Of a stretch of DNA of 43,972 nt, positions 1-8,589 are shown piece by piece. Within the stretch, counting starts at the first letter, position 1, and every line of letters starts with the position of its first letter. The stretch is from assembly GCA_964349675.1 (NCBI GenBank), contig CAYGHD010000005.1, positions 1 through 43,972 on the forward strand. The letters are read 5' to 3'. Both the position numbers and the translations under genes were made by a program. The notes under the pieces were generated by a model that did no database searches, was not told the DNA's origin, and saw nothing but the letters and a program-made list of their open reading frames with translations. The stretch comes from GWA1-54-10 sp964349675. GTDB lineage: Bacteria; Patescibacteriota; Minisyncoccia; Phycocordibacterales; SBAW01.

Positions 1-3000
1 ATCTTGAATATGGTACGGAGCGTCTACGCATCACTTCAACCGGCAACGTCGGTATCGGCACCACCACACCATCTGCCCCCCTAACCGTCTATGAAGCTTC
101 AGGCTCATCATATTTAGACGTCGTCACACCAGGTACCGGCACATCAGACCAGTCAGTGCTCAACCTCATAACCCGAGCTGGTGCAGCGGGCGGAGGCATC
201 GGCAACTCAACAGTACTTGGGTGGACTATGTTCGGTCGCGGCAATGCTTACACCACCGCAACACAGCAAAATGACCTCGGTATTTCGTACTGGAATGGCA
301 GTACCTACGTCACTCCAATTTGGTTGGACAGCCTCACGGGCAACACCACCTTGACCTACGCCTCCACCACCCAACTCTCCGTCTCCGGCGCATCCTACTT
401 TACCGGCACTATGACTGGAGGTGTTGCGAACTTTTCTGGGGCTGTCACGGGAGCAACGTTCAATAGTGGCCTTGGGGCAACCGAGTTGTATCTTATGAAC
501 CAAAATGTGCAGACTACTGACTCGCCAACGTTTGCAAACCTGCTTTTGTCTGGAGCCGCAGCAGCGCACACTATAGAGATGGGTGCGACTGACAGCAGTC
601 AGTACGCATACATCGACCTTAAAGGAGACACAACCTATACCGACTTTGGTCTTCGACTACTAAGAGGTAACACAGGCGCAAATGCTGCTTCACAGTTGGT
701 ACACCGCGGTACGGGACAGTTGCAGATTTTAACTGTAGACGCCGGTAGTCTTGGGTTGGGCACCAACAACGGCATTGATATGACCATAGATACTAGCGGG
801 AATGTGGGTATTGGCACCACCAGCCCGCAATCACTCTTGCACATCTCTGGTGGGACACCCATATTTGAAATAACTAACACGACTCATGCCGCAACATCAA
901 AACTTGTCTTCAACAATACGATTAGCTCCCGGACTGCTGCGAACGCTTGGGAAATCGCGAGTGTCATTACCAATGGTGGCTCGCTCGCGACCGACAAAGA
1001 GGTTGGCGACCTGACATTCAGTGGACTTCCCGCGGTTACCTCGTCCGGCGTCAGTGAATATATGAGAATTACTGCGGCTGGCAACGTCGGTATAGGTACT
1101 GCAAGTCCAGCCTCAAAACTCGAAGTTTCTGGTGGCAATATTGAGGTAAGTGGTAGTACCGCGCCAAGTATCTTCTTTGACGCGACATCTGGCTCAGACT
1201 ATGTGTTTGGTTCAAACACTTCTGCTGTGGGGGCTGGTATTTATGACTCCACGGCATCGCTATGGCGCCTCTTGGTGAAAGATACAACCGGCAACGTCGG
1301 CATCGGCACCACCTCACCCGGTCAAAAACTCTCGGTAGCAGGGGACATCTTGGGCAACAACATCATTGGCTCGTACTTTACCGGCACTTCAACCACAGCC
1401 TCGACTTTGGCTGGTGGGCTCACGGTAGGTGGCGCAACAACACTCTCGTCCACGCTTGCGGTAACGGGCAAGACAACACTCTCGTCCACGCTTGCGGTAA
1501 CGGGCAAGACAACACTAGCTTCAACAACTATTGACGAAGATTTTTCTGTTGCCTCAGGCAACACGGTTTTGCTTATCGCCGGTGGTGACCAAACCGCAGC
1601 AAGCACTGGCGGGCACTATGGAGCAAGTATTGCTCCTCGGTATACTGCGGCGGCTGGCAGCACGCTCGCTGCACTTATTGGTGCACAGATTAACCCAGTA
1701 AACACCAGCACAGGGGAGGTTACCTCGCTCTATGGTTTGAATGTTCTAGGACAAAACTCTGGCGGCGGTACCGTCGGCACCTTGCGCGGTGTGTGGGCTA
1801 CCCCGTCAAACAGTGCAGGCACCACTACCAGCCTCATGGGTATGCAATCAACCCCAAGTACCAGTGGTACTGCTACAACTACCACGCAATATGGTGTTTT
1901 TGCCAACCCGCAACTCACCGGCTCGGGGGCGATTACGACGCACTATGGTATGTACTCTGACCCAAGTATCGGCGCAGCAGGCTCGGGCACCATCACCAAC
2001 CAATACGGTCTCTATGTGCGTGGCGGTAACTTCAGCAGTGCGGGCGGCGTACTTTCCAACTACTACCAGATGTATCTTGCCAACCCGCTTACTACCGGCA
2101 CCATCACCAACCCTGTGTATGGCATCTACCAGCAGTCCACTTCGGCGCTTAACTACTTTGGCGGCAATGTGGGACTTAATGTCACTGCCCCTTACAGTGC
2201 GCTCACTATTGCTGCAACAAGCACTGATGCGACATATGGCAATCAAATAAGCTTGCAGTCGGCATCCGCGGCAATCGCTTCAGGCGACCTTGTTGGGGGT
2301 ATCGAATTCCGCACGAAGGACAATAATATTACCGCAACTGGTGGGCTTGGTGTGGCGCAAATTGCCGCAGTGGCTGCGGGGACGCATACTGCCGCAAACC
2401 AGCAGACCGACCTTATCTTCACCACCACAGCAACCGGCGGGGCAGCAACCAGTACAGAAAAGATGCGCATCACGGGTGCAGGTTTCTTGGGTATCGGCAC
2501 CAGCACGCCCAACGCTATGTTGACCGTAGGCTCGGCAGCGTCGGGTGGTAATGTGCGTGTGGGCAACGGGTGGCTGTGTGTCGACAATAACGACACCTGC
2601 ACTGGCGCCACTACGGCAGGCACTGTCTACGCGGTCGGTGCCTACACCACTGGTGCCGACTTGGCCGAGCAATACCCAACCACCGACGCGACGCTTACCT
2701 TTGGGGAGATAGTGTCGTTTGATGCAGAGCACAGCATCCACGTGTCGCGCGCTGCGGGCGAGGCATCATTCCTTGGAGTCGTCTCAACTGCGCCGGGCGT
2801 GTTGCTCAACGGATACAATGGCGACATGGGGGTCGGCTCTACCACGGTGCCGGTGGCGCTTGCTGGGCGAGTGCCGGTCAAAGTGTCGCTCGAGGGCGGC
2901 GAGATTTCCATCGGCGACCGCCTGATGCTGTCGTCCACCCCGGGCGTCGCGATGAAGGCAACACGCAGTGCGCAAACAATCGGCGTCGCACTTGAGCGAT

Positions 3001-3875
3001 ATACCGCAACGTCAACAACAGACTCTGTGTTGGTGTTTATCGACCCACAATATACGTTTGCGCCAACAATACTCCAGACTCTTGAGGCAATGGCTGCGAC
3101 ATCAACCGCATCATCAACTGACGCGTTTGCAAACAGCTCATTTATAGAGGTGCTCACTAACGCAGTCTTGAGCCGCCTGAGCACTGTGGGCATGACCATT
3201 GCAAACGGTGTTGCGCGCTTTACCGACTTGTTTGCCGACCACATCACCGCGGGTACTCTTACCGTCGGCTCAAGCGAAAATCCAGAGGGAATTACACTCT
3301 TCGACAAAGAGACCGGCGTGCCGTACTGCTTTGCGATTATCAGCGGTACGCCAACAACTCGTCCGGGCACGTGCGCCGACACGCCAAACGGCAATGGGTC
3401 GGTCACTACCTTTGGCGCTCCGGCACCAGCGCCTGCTCCAGCGCCGACCCCTAGCGCTGCCCCAACACTCATCTTGCAGGGCAGTAACCCAACAACGATA
3501 ACCGTGGGCGAGCAGTATAGCGATGCAGGGATTATCGCAACCGACTCTTCAGGGCAGAGCATCAGTTACCAAACATCAGTGGATGGTGGGGCAACGACTA
3601 CTCCAGACCAAATTGGTATTGATACGAGTGTTGAGGGCAGCCACACCATTTTGTATGTTGCAACCGATGCACAAGGTATCTCTGGATATACGAGCCGCAC
3701 GGTAATTGTGGCAGCAGCAACCAGCACGCCTCCGGTGACTCCAGAGCCTGCACCTGAACCGGCACCTGCTCCCGAGCCAGTACCAGAACCAACACCCGAG
3801 CCTGCCCCTGCACCAGAGCCGGCTCCAGAGCCAGCACCAGCACCAGCTCCCGAAACTACTCCTACTGCAGAGTAG
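1..3875 (+). CDS. Large fibre-like repetitive surface protein, 5' end outside window
   Basis: The frame is open from base 3, so the true start lies upstream; more than 1290 residues are visible. The protein is rich in Gly, Thr, Ser and Ala. It carries at least six copies of a motif close to GNVGIGTTSP, each followed by a short hydrophobic segment, spaced along a beta-rich stalk like those of phage tail fibres and CPR surface fibres. A conserved-looking segment starting DLAEQYPTTD (about 2660-3010) resembles the region before the C-terminus of such fibres. Next come a Pro/Ala linker (3417-3465), an Ig-like domain of the DUF5011 type (about 3466-3715) and a Pro-Glu-Ala tail to the stop. No sorting motif or membrane anchor is visible at the C-terminus. 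A role in adhesion to other cells is inferred. The fibre-like nature is fairly certain; the exact function is not. Confidence 0.75.
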   Translation, partial: LEYGTERLRITSTGNVGIGTTTPSAPLTVYEASGSSYLDVVTPGTGTSDQSVLNLITRAGAAGGGIGNSTVLGWTMFGRGNAYTTATQQNDLGISYWNGSTYVTPIWLDSLTGNTTLTYASTTQLSVSGASYFTGTMTGGVANFSGAVTGATFNSGLGATELYLMNQNVQTTDSPTFANLLLSGAAAAHTIEMGATDSSQYAYIDLKGDTTYTDFGLRLLRGNTGANAASQLVHRGTGQLQILTVDAGSLGLGTNNGIDMTIDTSGNVGIGTTSPQSLLHISGGTPIFEITNTTHAATSKLVFNNTISSRTAANAWEIASVITNGGSLATDKEVGDLTFSGLPAVTSSGVSEYMRITAAGNVGIGTASPASKLEVSGGNIEVSGSTAPSIFFDATSGSDYVFGSNTSAVGAGIYDSTASLWRLLVKDTTGNVGIGTTSPGQKLSVAGDILGNNIIGSYFTGTSTTASTLAGGLTVGGATTLSSTLAVTGKTTLSSTLAVTGKTTLASTTIDEDFSVASGNTVLLIAGGDQTAASTGGHYGASIAPRYTAAAGSTLAALIGAQINPVNTSTGEVTSLYGLNVLGQNSGGGTVGTLRGVWATPSNSAGTTTSLMGMQSTPSTSGTATTTTQYGVFANPQLTGSGAITTHYGMYSDPSIGAAGSGTITNQYGLYVRGGNFSSAGGVLSNYYQMYLANPLTTGTITNPVYGIYQQSTSALNYFGGNVGLNVTAPYSALTIAATSTDATYGNQISLQSASAAIASGDLVGGIEFRTKDNNITATGGLGVAQIAAVAAGTHTAANQQTDLIFTTTATGGAATSTEKMRITGAGFLGIGTSTPNAMLTVGSAASGGNVRVGNGWLCVDNNDTCTGATTAGTVYAVGAYTTGADLAEQYPTTDATLTFGEIVSFDAEHSIHVSRAAGEASFLGVVSTAPGVLLNGYNGDMGVGSTTVPVALAGRVPVKVSLEGGEISIGDRLMLSSTPGVAMKATRSAQTIGVALERYTATSTTDSVLVFIDPQYTFAPTILQTLEAMAATSTASSTDAFANSSFIEVLTNAVLSRLSTVGMTIANGVARFTDLFADHITAGTLTVGSSENPEGITLFDKETGVPYCFAIISGTPTTRPGTCADTPNGNGSVTTFGAPAPAPAPAPTPSAAPTLILQGSNPTTITVGEQYSDAGIIATDSSGQSISYQTSVDGGATTTPDQIGIDTSVEGSHTILYVATDAQGISGYTSRTVIVAAATSTPPVTPEPAPEPAPAPEPVPEPTPEPAPAPEPAPEPAPAPAPETTPTAE
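1437..1516 (+). repeat. 36-bp in-frame tandem repeat in the fibre gene
   Basis: Two identical 36-bp units (1437-1472 and 1473-1508) are followed by 8 bases of a third. Each unit encodes the 12 residues TTLSSTLAVTGK. The identity at every base points to recent slippage or unequal exchange. The repeat keeps the frame, so it changes fibre length only. Confidence 0.9.
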
Positions 3876-3882
3876 GTCGGTG

Positions 3883-3888
3883 TATACT
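3883..3888 (+). promoter_or_regulatory. -10 element of gapA
   Basis: TATACT ends 8 nt before the gapA ATG and no Shine-Dalgarno site lies between. The predicted transcript would start at or next to the start codon. Confidence 0.6.
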
Positions 3889-3896
3889 ACACACGT

Positions 3897-4931
3897 ATGA
3901 GCACAAGAATTGCGATAAACGGATTAGGACGGATAGGGCGGGCGTTCGTCCGCGCGGCACAACAGTCGCCAGATATTACCATTGTGGCAGTCAATGATTT
4001 AGGGAGCGCAGAGCAGTTGGCCTATTTGCTGCAGCATGACAGCGTGTATGGCCAGGCTCCGTTTACGGTTGCTGCAGAGGGGGATACGCTCATGGTCGCG
4101 GGCAAACCGATTACACATTTGAGCGAGCCTGACCCAAGCAAACTTCCGTGGAAGGATTTGGCTGTTGATGTGGTGATTGAGGCGACAGGCCTTTTTGCAT
4201 CGTATGAAAAGGCAGGTGCGCATATCACCGCTGGGGCAAAGCGTGTGGTTATCACCGCGCCGGTTAAAGATGAGCCGGGTGCAGTGGCAGGTGCCACGGT
4301 GCTTGTGGGGGTCAACGAGGACGCATTTAAAACAAGCATCATCACCTCAAACGCATCGTGTACCACAAACGCGGCAAGTCCAATCATCCAAATTTTGAAC
4401 GATGCGCTCGGGATAGAAAAAGCCGTACTCTCTACAACGCATGCATACACCGCGTCGCAAAATTTAGTTGATGGGCCAGTCAAAAAAGCAAAAGGCAAAG
4501 AGGATTTCCGAGACGGCCGTGCAGGGGCCGACAATATTGTCCCGTCTTCAACCGGTGCTGCAATTGCGGTGACCAAAGCAATCCCCGCGCTCTCTGGTAA
4601 CTTTGACGGCATCTCGCTGCGGGTGCCGGTGGTTGCCGGGTCTATTGCAGACATCACTTTTGTTGCAAAACGCGCTACCACGGTCGAGGAGGTAAACACG
4701 CTGCTTACCAATGCAGCAAACGAAGATCGCTGGAAGCCAGTTTTTTCTGTAACCAACGAGCCCCTGGTGTCGACCGACGTGCTTGGGTCGCCGTTTGCGT
4801 CTATTGCAGATTTGGGACTGACGCGGGTTGTGGGTGGGAATTTAGTAAAAGTGCTTGCGTGGTATGACAACGAGATGGGGTACGCCCACGCGCTTGTGGC
4901 CCATGTGTCGCGGGTTGGTGCGTGTCTATAA
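3897..4931 (+). CDS. gapA: Glyceraldehyde-3-phosphate dehydrogenase, type I
   Basis: Converts glyceraldehyde 3-phosphate, phosphate and NAD+ to 1,3-bisphosphoglycerate in cytoplasmic glycolysis. At 344 residues it has normal family length. The Rossmann motif NGLGRIGR is at residues 8-15, with Asp34 where an acidic residue favours NAD over NADP. The catalytic Cys155 lies in SNASCTTNAA and the partner His182 in STTHAYT. The C-terminal WYDNEMGYA signature is present. The start is fixed by the ATG directly after a -10 element. It opens a metabolic cluster, and its stop overlaps the region where rpiB begins. Identification is secure. Confidence 0.97.
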   Translation: MSTRIAINGLGRIGRAFVRAAQQSPDITIVAVNDLGSAEQLAYLLQHDSVYGQAPFTVAAEGDTLMVAGKPITHLSEPDPSKLPWKDLAVDVVIEATGLFASYEKAGAHITAGAKRVVITAPVKDEPGAVAGATVLVGVNEDAFKTSIITSNASCTTNAASPIIQILNDALGIEKAVLSTTHAYTASQNLVDGPVKKAKGKEDFRDGRAGADNIVPSSTGAAIAVTKAIPALSGNFDGISLRVPVVAGSIADITFVAKRATTVEEVNTLLTNAANEDRWKPVFSVTNEPLVSTDVLGSPFASIADLGLTRVVGGNLVKVLAWYDNEMGYAHALVAHVSRVGACL

Positions 4932-4932
4932 A
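4927..4932 (+). promoter_or_regulatory. Possible -10 element of rpiB
   Basis: TATAAA overlaps the gapA stop codon and ends only 4 nt before the rpiB ATG. That is closer than the 6-9 nt seen elsewhere in the window, so this site is doubtful; rpiB may instead be read from the gapA transcript. Confidence 0.3.
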
Positions 4933-4936
4933 TAGT

Positions 4937-5389
4937 ATGTTGGTATATCTTGCTTCAGATCATGCCGGCTTTGCCCTAAAAGGGGAGCTTTTGCTCTTGC
5001 TGCAAGCAAAAGGGTATGCGGTAGAGGATTGCGGGCCTCATGCGTTTGATGCCCAGGATGACTACCCGGACTACGTTTTGCCCTGTGCACAAAAAGTTGC
5101 TGCAATGCCAGGGAGTATGGGGGTGGTTGTTGGGTTGTCAGGGCAAGGGGAAGCAATAGCTGCAAACCGGGTCTCTGGCGTGCGCGCCGCCGTGTACTAT
5201 GGCGGCAATCAAGAGGTGCTTGCATTGACGCGCCAACATAACAACGCAAACATATTGTCTTTGGGTGCAAAATTTTTAACCACAGAGGCGGCGGTTGCTG
5301 CAGTGCTCGCGTGGCTTGAAGCAGAGTTTGCGGGGGATGAGCGTCATCTGCGGCGCATAGCCAAGCTTGATGCACCTGTGCACAACTAG
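4937..5389 (+). CDS. rpiB: Ribose-5-phosphate isomerase B
   Basis: Interconverts ribose 5-phosphate and ribulose 5-phosphate in the non-oxidative pentose phosphate pathway. The 150-residue product starts with the LacA/RpiB signature YLASDHAGFALK and contains DYPDY (42-46), GLSGQGEAIAANR (66-78) and TRQHNNANIL. The E. coli-type catalytic Cys is missing: its place holds Gly66, while Glu72 in GQGE sits where the actinobacterial RpiB enzymes have their catalytic Glu. The product thus belongs to the Glu type. A GTG at 4922 is an alternative start, but the ATG gives the standard N-terminus. It follows gapA with almost no gap. Confidence 0.93.
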   Translation: MLVYLASDHAGFALKGELLLLLQAKGYAVEDCGPHAFDAQDDYPDYVLPCAQKVAAMPGSMGVVVGLSGQGEAIAANRVSGVRAAVYYGGNQEVLALTRQHNNANILSLGAKFLTTEAAVAAVLAWLEAEFAGDERHLRRIAKLDAPVHN

Positions 5390-5466
5390 CATGGCAAAAA
5401 GAATCAATGTTCTGTAGGGTATAAGTATCGCTGTTTAAAACGTCTATCAACTAGCACCTTGTATTT

Positions 5467-5997
5467 ATGTACACAAAACGCAAAGCCCGCGGCTTCACCC
5501 TTATCGAGCTTTTGGTTGTTATTGCAATTATTGGTATTTTGGCGTCTATTGTGTTGGTGTCGCTCACGAGCGCTCGGGCAAAAGCGCGGGACGCTCGGCG
5601 CGTGTCTGACTTGGTGCAGATAAGTAAAATAATGGTCCTCAATGCAGACCCAGAAGTGCTATTAGGCGGCGGTGGAGTTGCAAGTAATAGTGTCCCCTAC
5701 GTGGCGGTCAGGCTTGTCAGCACACCGGCAGGTTTTGCGCCATTTACCGACCCCCAAGCAATTATCACAGGCACCTCTCCAACCCCTGTGTGCCAAGGAG
5801 CTTCTGGGACGCCATCAACCGCGCTGTGCAACTACTCGTTCTCAACATTTTTAGCTAGTCCAAGAGCGTCTACCCGGAATTACCAAGCCTGTGCTTGGTT
5901 GGAGTCAAACTATGGGCCGCGCGCAAGTGGCGCAACAGGCGGGCTGATAAGCGTGAGCGATGAGTCTGGAGGCACTCCTATTGCAGGGTGTTTGTAA
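5467..5997 (+). CDS. Type IV pilin-like protein 1
   Basis: A 176-residue protein with a short basic leader (MYTKRKARG) followed by FTLIELLVVIAIIGILASIVLVSL. This is the class III signal cut by prepilin peptidase between Gly and Phe, with Glu at position +5 and a long hydrophobic helix. The basic region after it (SARAKARDARRVSD) matches the start of the pseudopilin/PulG fold. The C-terminal part has four Cys and is otherwise unlike the other three pilins here. It sits between rpiB and rpe, ending 4 bases before the rpe ATG. No -10 element is close to the ATG; TATAAG near 5421 could give a leader of about 40 nt. It could be a major or minor pilin or a pseudopilin of a DNA-uptake machine. Confidence 0.88.
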   Translation: MYTKRKARGFTLIELLVVIAIIGILASIVLVSLTSARAKARDARRVSDLVQISKIMVLNADPEVLLGGGGVASNSVPYVAVRLVSTPAGFAPFTDPQAIITGTSPTPVCQGASGTPSTALCNYSFSTFLASPRASTRNYQACAWLESNYGPRASGATGGLISVSDESGGTPIAGCL

Positions 5998-6001
5998 AAA
6001 A

Positions 6002-6682
6002 ATGACTGCCGAGGTTATCCCCGCCATTCTTACAAAAAAATTCGCCACGCTTGAGGAATCTCTTTCTCGCATACAGGGCGCGGCCTCGTTTGTGCAGATA
6101 GATACCGTCGATGGCATTTTTGCGCCTGGCAAAACCTGGCCGTACGTGGATGGTGATGAGTTTGAAAAAATGGTCGCTCAAGACAAGGGGCTCCCGTTTT
6201 GGGAAGATTTTGATTTTCAATTTGACCTGATGGTCGCACACCCCAAAGAAGAAGCGCTACGTTTTGTACAGGCGGGTGCGGCTAGTGTTGTCATCCACGC
6301 GGCAGCGCCCGGCGCGCGCGAGGCGCTTGAGTTTTTGCAAGAGTATCGTGCGGGGGTGTCGCTTGGCGCGGCACTTTTGCCGGGCGCTACGGTGGGCGAC
6401 CTCCAAACATTCAGCGGGCTATACGACTTTGTACAGGTGATGGGGATTGCAGAAGTGGGCGCGCAAGGTAGCCCATTTGACGAGCGGGCTTCTGCATTGG
6501 TCGCGGCGCTTCGTGCAGCACATCCCCATTTGCGCATCCAAGTCGATGGCGGTGTTTCAATGAAAAATTGCCAGGCTTTGGTGCGTGCGGGGGCAAACGC
6601 GTTGGTTGTGGGCTCGGCGATTTTTGGGTCGGATAACCCGGCTGCCGCATATTCTGCGTTGTATACTAAATCAAATGCATAA
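6002..6682 (+). CDS. rpe: Ribulose-phosphate 3-epimerase family protein, atypical metal site
   Basis: Predicted to epimerise ribulose 5-phosphate to xylulose 5-phosphate. The 226-residue product keeps the family layout: QIDTVDGIFAPG (32-43), DLMVAHP (75-81), QVMGIAEVGAQG (145-156) and VDGGVSMKN (181-189). The family normally binds its metal with two His and two Asp. Here both His positions differ (Gln32 and Asp75) while Asp34 and Asp182 are kept. The activity or metal may therefore differ. An upstream in-frame start at 5960 would overlap pilin 1 and adds no family sequence, so the ATG at 6002 was chosen. Context between rpiB and transketolase supports a pentose-phosphate role. Confidence 0.8.
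   Translation: MTAEVIPAILTKKFATLEESLSRIQGAASFVQIDTVDGIFAPGKTWPYVDGDEFEKMVAQDKGLPFWEDFDFQFDLMVAHPKEEALRFVQAGAASVVIHAAAPGAREALEFLQEYRAGVSLGAALLPGATVGDLQTFSGLYDFVQVMGIAEVGAQGSPFDERASALVAALRAAHPHLRIQVDGGVSMKNCQALVRAGANALVVGSAIFGSDNPAAAYSALYTKSNA
6662..6667 (+). promoter_or_regulatory. -10 element of pilin 2, inside the end of rpe
   Basis: TATACT lies within the last codons of rpe and ends 7 nt before the pilin 2 ATG, so pilin 2 can have its own transcript. Confidence 0.5.
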
Positions 6683-7151
6683 TCCGTATGTAAAAAAGCA
6701 TAGTGCGGGTTTCACCCTTATCGAGCTTTTGGTTGTCATCGCAATTATTGGTATTTTGGCGTCTATTGTGTTGGTGTCGCTTTCGAGTGCGCGCGGCAAG
6801 AGTAGAGATGCTGCACGCATCGCAGATGTCAAAGCACTCAAAACAGCGATGGAATTATATTATAGTGACAATAATGGTTACCCAACCTCAAATAGCACCA
6901 CCAACGGCGCTGTGCTGCTCAGCGATGCGGTGCTGATAGGTAAGCTTGTGCCCAAATATATTGGGAGCATGCCAGCACTCCTTATCTCTGATGGTGACGG
7001 ATACTACGGTGGTGGCGCAACAACTGGCTTTGCGACTCAGTACGGTCTCCGTATAAAGCAAGAATCAGGAGTATACTGTAAAACAGGCGTATCTCTTACC
7101 GATATGGCCACCAACGGTTGGTGGGGCACTCCACCAGTCTGTAATTTTTAA
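6675..7151 (+). CDS. Type IV pilin-like protein 2
   Basis: 158 residues. Leader MHNPYVKKHSAG is followed by FTLIELLVVIAIIGILASIVLVSLSSARGKSRDAARI in pieces typical of type IV pilins, then the pseudopilin segment DVKALKTAMELYYSDNNGYP, which matches the alpha1-C helix of PulG-like proteins. The C-terminal half is Gly/Tyr-rich with a late Cys pair (CKTG and PPVC). The first 8 bases overlap the end of rpe. The start at 6675 was chosen because it gives a normal short prepilin leader and stands 7 nt after a -10 element. Confidence 0.88.
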   Translation: MHNPYVKKHSAGFTLIELLVVIAIIGILASIVLVSLSSARGKSRDAARIADVKALKTAMELYYSDNNGYPTSNSTTNGAVLLSDAVLIGKLVPKYIGSMPALLISDGDGYYGGGATTGFATQYGLRIKQESGVYCKTGVSLTDMATNGWWGTPPVCNF

Positions 7152-7159
7152 TGTAAACG

Positions 7160-7675
7160 ATGCATACATACAATAAAAGAGGCTTCACCCTCATCGAGCT
7201 TCTGGTCGTCATCGCCATCATCGGCATTTTGGCGTCTATTGTGTTGGTGTCACTTTCGAGTGCGCGCAGTAAATCTAAAGACGCAACGATTAAGGCAGAG
7301 GTGGGGCAGCTTAGGACGCTTATGGAGTTTGAGATGAATGATAAGAACAGTTACGCAGGGATTAAAAACGGTGGTGGATGGTGGAAGGCTGGAGATACGT
7401 GTACCGGTTTTACCAGCACCAGTTATGCTACGCAAGCAGCACAGTTGTGTAACAAACTCACGCAAGATGTTGCGCCCGCCTGTACCACTCCTAACTGTGT
7501 GTATTTTAGAGCAACTCTCCCCAACGCAAATGACAAGTTTACTATTATGGTCTATTTGCCGGGGGCAAGTACCGAGGCGGGTAGTGCACGATATTATTGT
7601 CTAGGGAGCAGCGGTGCTACGAGTGTTGGTCCGTCTGGCACTTGGCTCGGCGCAGGATGTTACGCAAACCCTTGA
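7160..7675 (+). CDS. Type IV pilin-like protein 3
   Basis: 171 residues. Leader MHTYNKRG precedes the cleavage site and hydrophobic helix, followed by SARSKSKDATIKAEVGQLRTLMEFE, the usual pseudopilin alpha1 extension. The distal part contains six Cys (in DTCTG, QLCNK, PACTTPNC, YYCLG and GCYAN), enough for three disulfides, which fits an exported subunit. It ends in TGA, showing UGA is a stop. It starts 8 nt after pilin 2 and is probably co-transcribed with it. Confidence 0.88.
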   Translation: MHTYNKRGFTLIELLVVIAIIGILASIVLVSLSSARSKSKDATIKAEVGQLRTLMEFEMNDKNSYAGIKNGGGWWKAGDTCTGFTSTSYATQAAQLCNKLTQDVAPACTTPNCVYFRATLPNANDKFTIMVYLPGASTEAGSARYYCLGSSGATSVGPSGTWLGAGCYANP

Positions 7676-7708
7676 GGACGCTTTCTGCGCGAGAAAAAAT
7701 CTGCAAGG

Positions 7709-7714
7709 TATACT
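7709..7714 (+). promoter_or_regulatory. -10 element of the transketolase N-terminal gene
   Basis: TATACT ends 9 nt before the ATG at 7724; no Shine-Dalgarno site intervenes. Confidence 0.55.
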
Positions 7715-7723
7715 GAATAGATA

Positions 7724-8587
7724 ATGCTCTCTGAACAAAAAGAAAAAGATATCATCAGCGCAGCTGCGCGCATCCGCGCAACGATTATTGAAATGCTTGT
7801 CGCGGCGGGGAGCGGCCACACGGCAGGGCCTTTGGGTATGGCCGACATTTTTGCCGCACTCTATTTCCATATTTTGCATCACGACCCAAGCAACCCGAGT
7901 CTTACAGATCGAGATAGGCTCATTTTATCTAACGGGCACATTGTGCCAGTGCGCTACGCGGCCATGGCACACGCAGGCTATTTCCCCGTTGCAGAGTGTC
8001 TAACTTTGCGCAAATTTGGCAGCCGTTTGCAAGGGCATCCCGAGCGCGCCCGCTTACCGGGGCTTGAAACAACGTCGGGCCCCTTGGGCTCTGGCCTGTC
8101 TCAAGCTGCAGGCTATGCGTATGCCGCGCGCATTGATGCACCGCCCAAAGGCGCATTCCGCACATACTGTCTTATGTCAGATGGCGAGCAGGATGCGGGC
8201 AACACGTGGGAGGCTGCAATGTTTGCTGCAAATAATAAACTCAGCAACCTGACCGCAATTATTGATAGGAACAATATTCAAATTGATGGCATGACCGAAC
8301 AGGTGATGCCGCTGGAGAGTCTGCGCGCCAAGTACGAGGCATTTAATTGGCACGTGCTCGAGGTGGATGGGCATAATATCCGCGCCGTTGTGGATGCGGT
8401 AGACGAGGCAAAAGCTATTTTTGAAAAACCGACGGTCATTATTGCGCACACCATCCCTGGCAAAGGAGTGTCTGAGATAGAGTTTAACTATGAGTGGCAC
8501 GGCAAAGCCCCAAACAAAGAAGAGTCGCAGCGTTTTTTGGCCGAGCTGCGCACGCTCCAGGGTGCTATTATGAGTGAACACCAGTAA
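7724..8587 (+). CDS. Transketolase, N-terminal (ThDP pyrophosphate-binding) subunit
   Basis: A 287-residue half enzyme that binds the diphosphate end of thiamine diphosphate. Visible motifs are SGHTAGPLGMADI (30-42), SNGH (69-72), TTSGPLGSGLSQAAG (116-130) and the Mg/ThDP motif SDGEQDAGNTWEAA starting at 152 with NN at 183-184. Complete transketolases are about 650 residues in one chain; here the second half is a separate gene at 9089, with a pilin gene between them. Together they should move two-carbon units between pentose, triose and hexose phosphates. Confidence 0.93.
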   Translation: MLSEQKEKDIISAAARIRATIIEMLVAAGSGHTAGPLGMADIFAALYFHILHHDPSNPSLTDRDRLILSNGHIVPVRYAAMAHAGYFPVAECLTLRKFGSRLQGHPERARLPGLETTSGPLGSGLSQAAGYAYAARIDAPPKGAFRTYCLMSDGEQDAGNTWEAAMFAANNKLSNLTAIIDRNNIQIDGMTEQVMPLESLRAKYEAFNWHVLEVDGHNIRAVVDAVDEAKAIFEKPTVIIAHTIPGKGVSEIEFNYEWHGKAPNKEESQRFLAELRTLQGAIMSEHQ

Positions 8588-8589
8588 CT

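Noticed and set aside
2642..3562. Long minus-strand frame opposite the fibre gene
   Set aside because: Its product has no family motif and arises from the Gly/Thr/Ala codon bias of the plus-strand gene.
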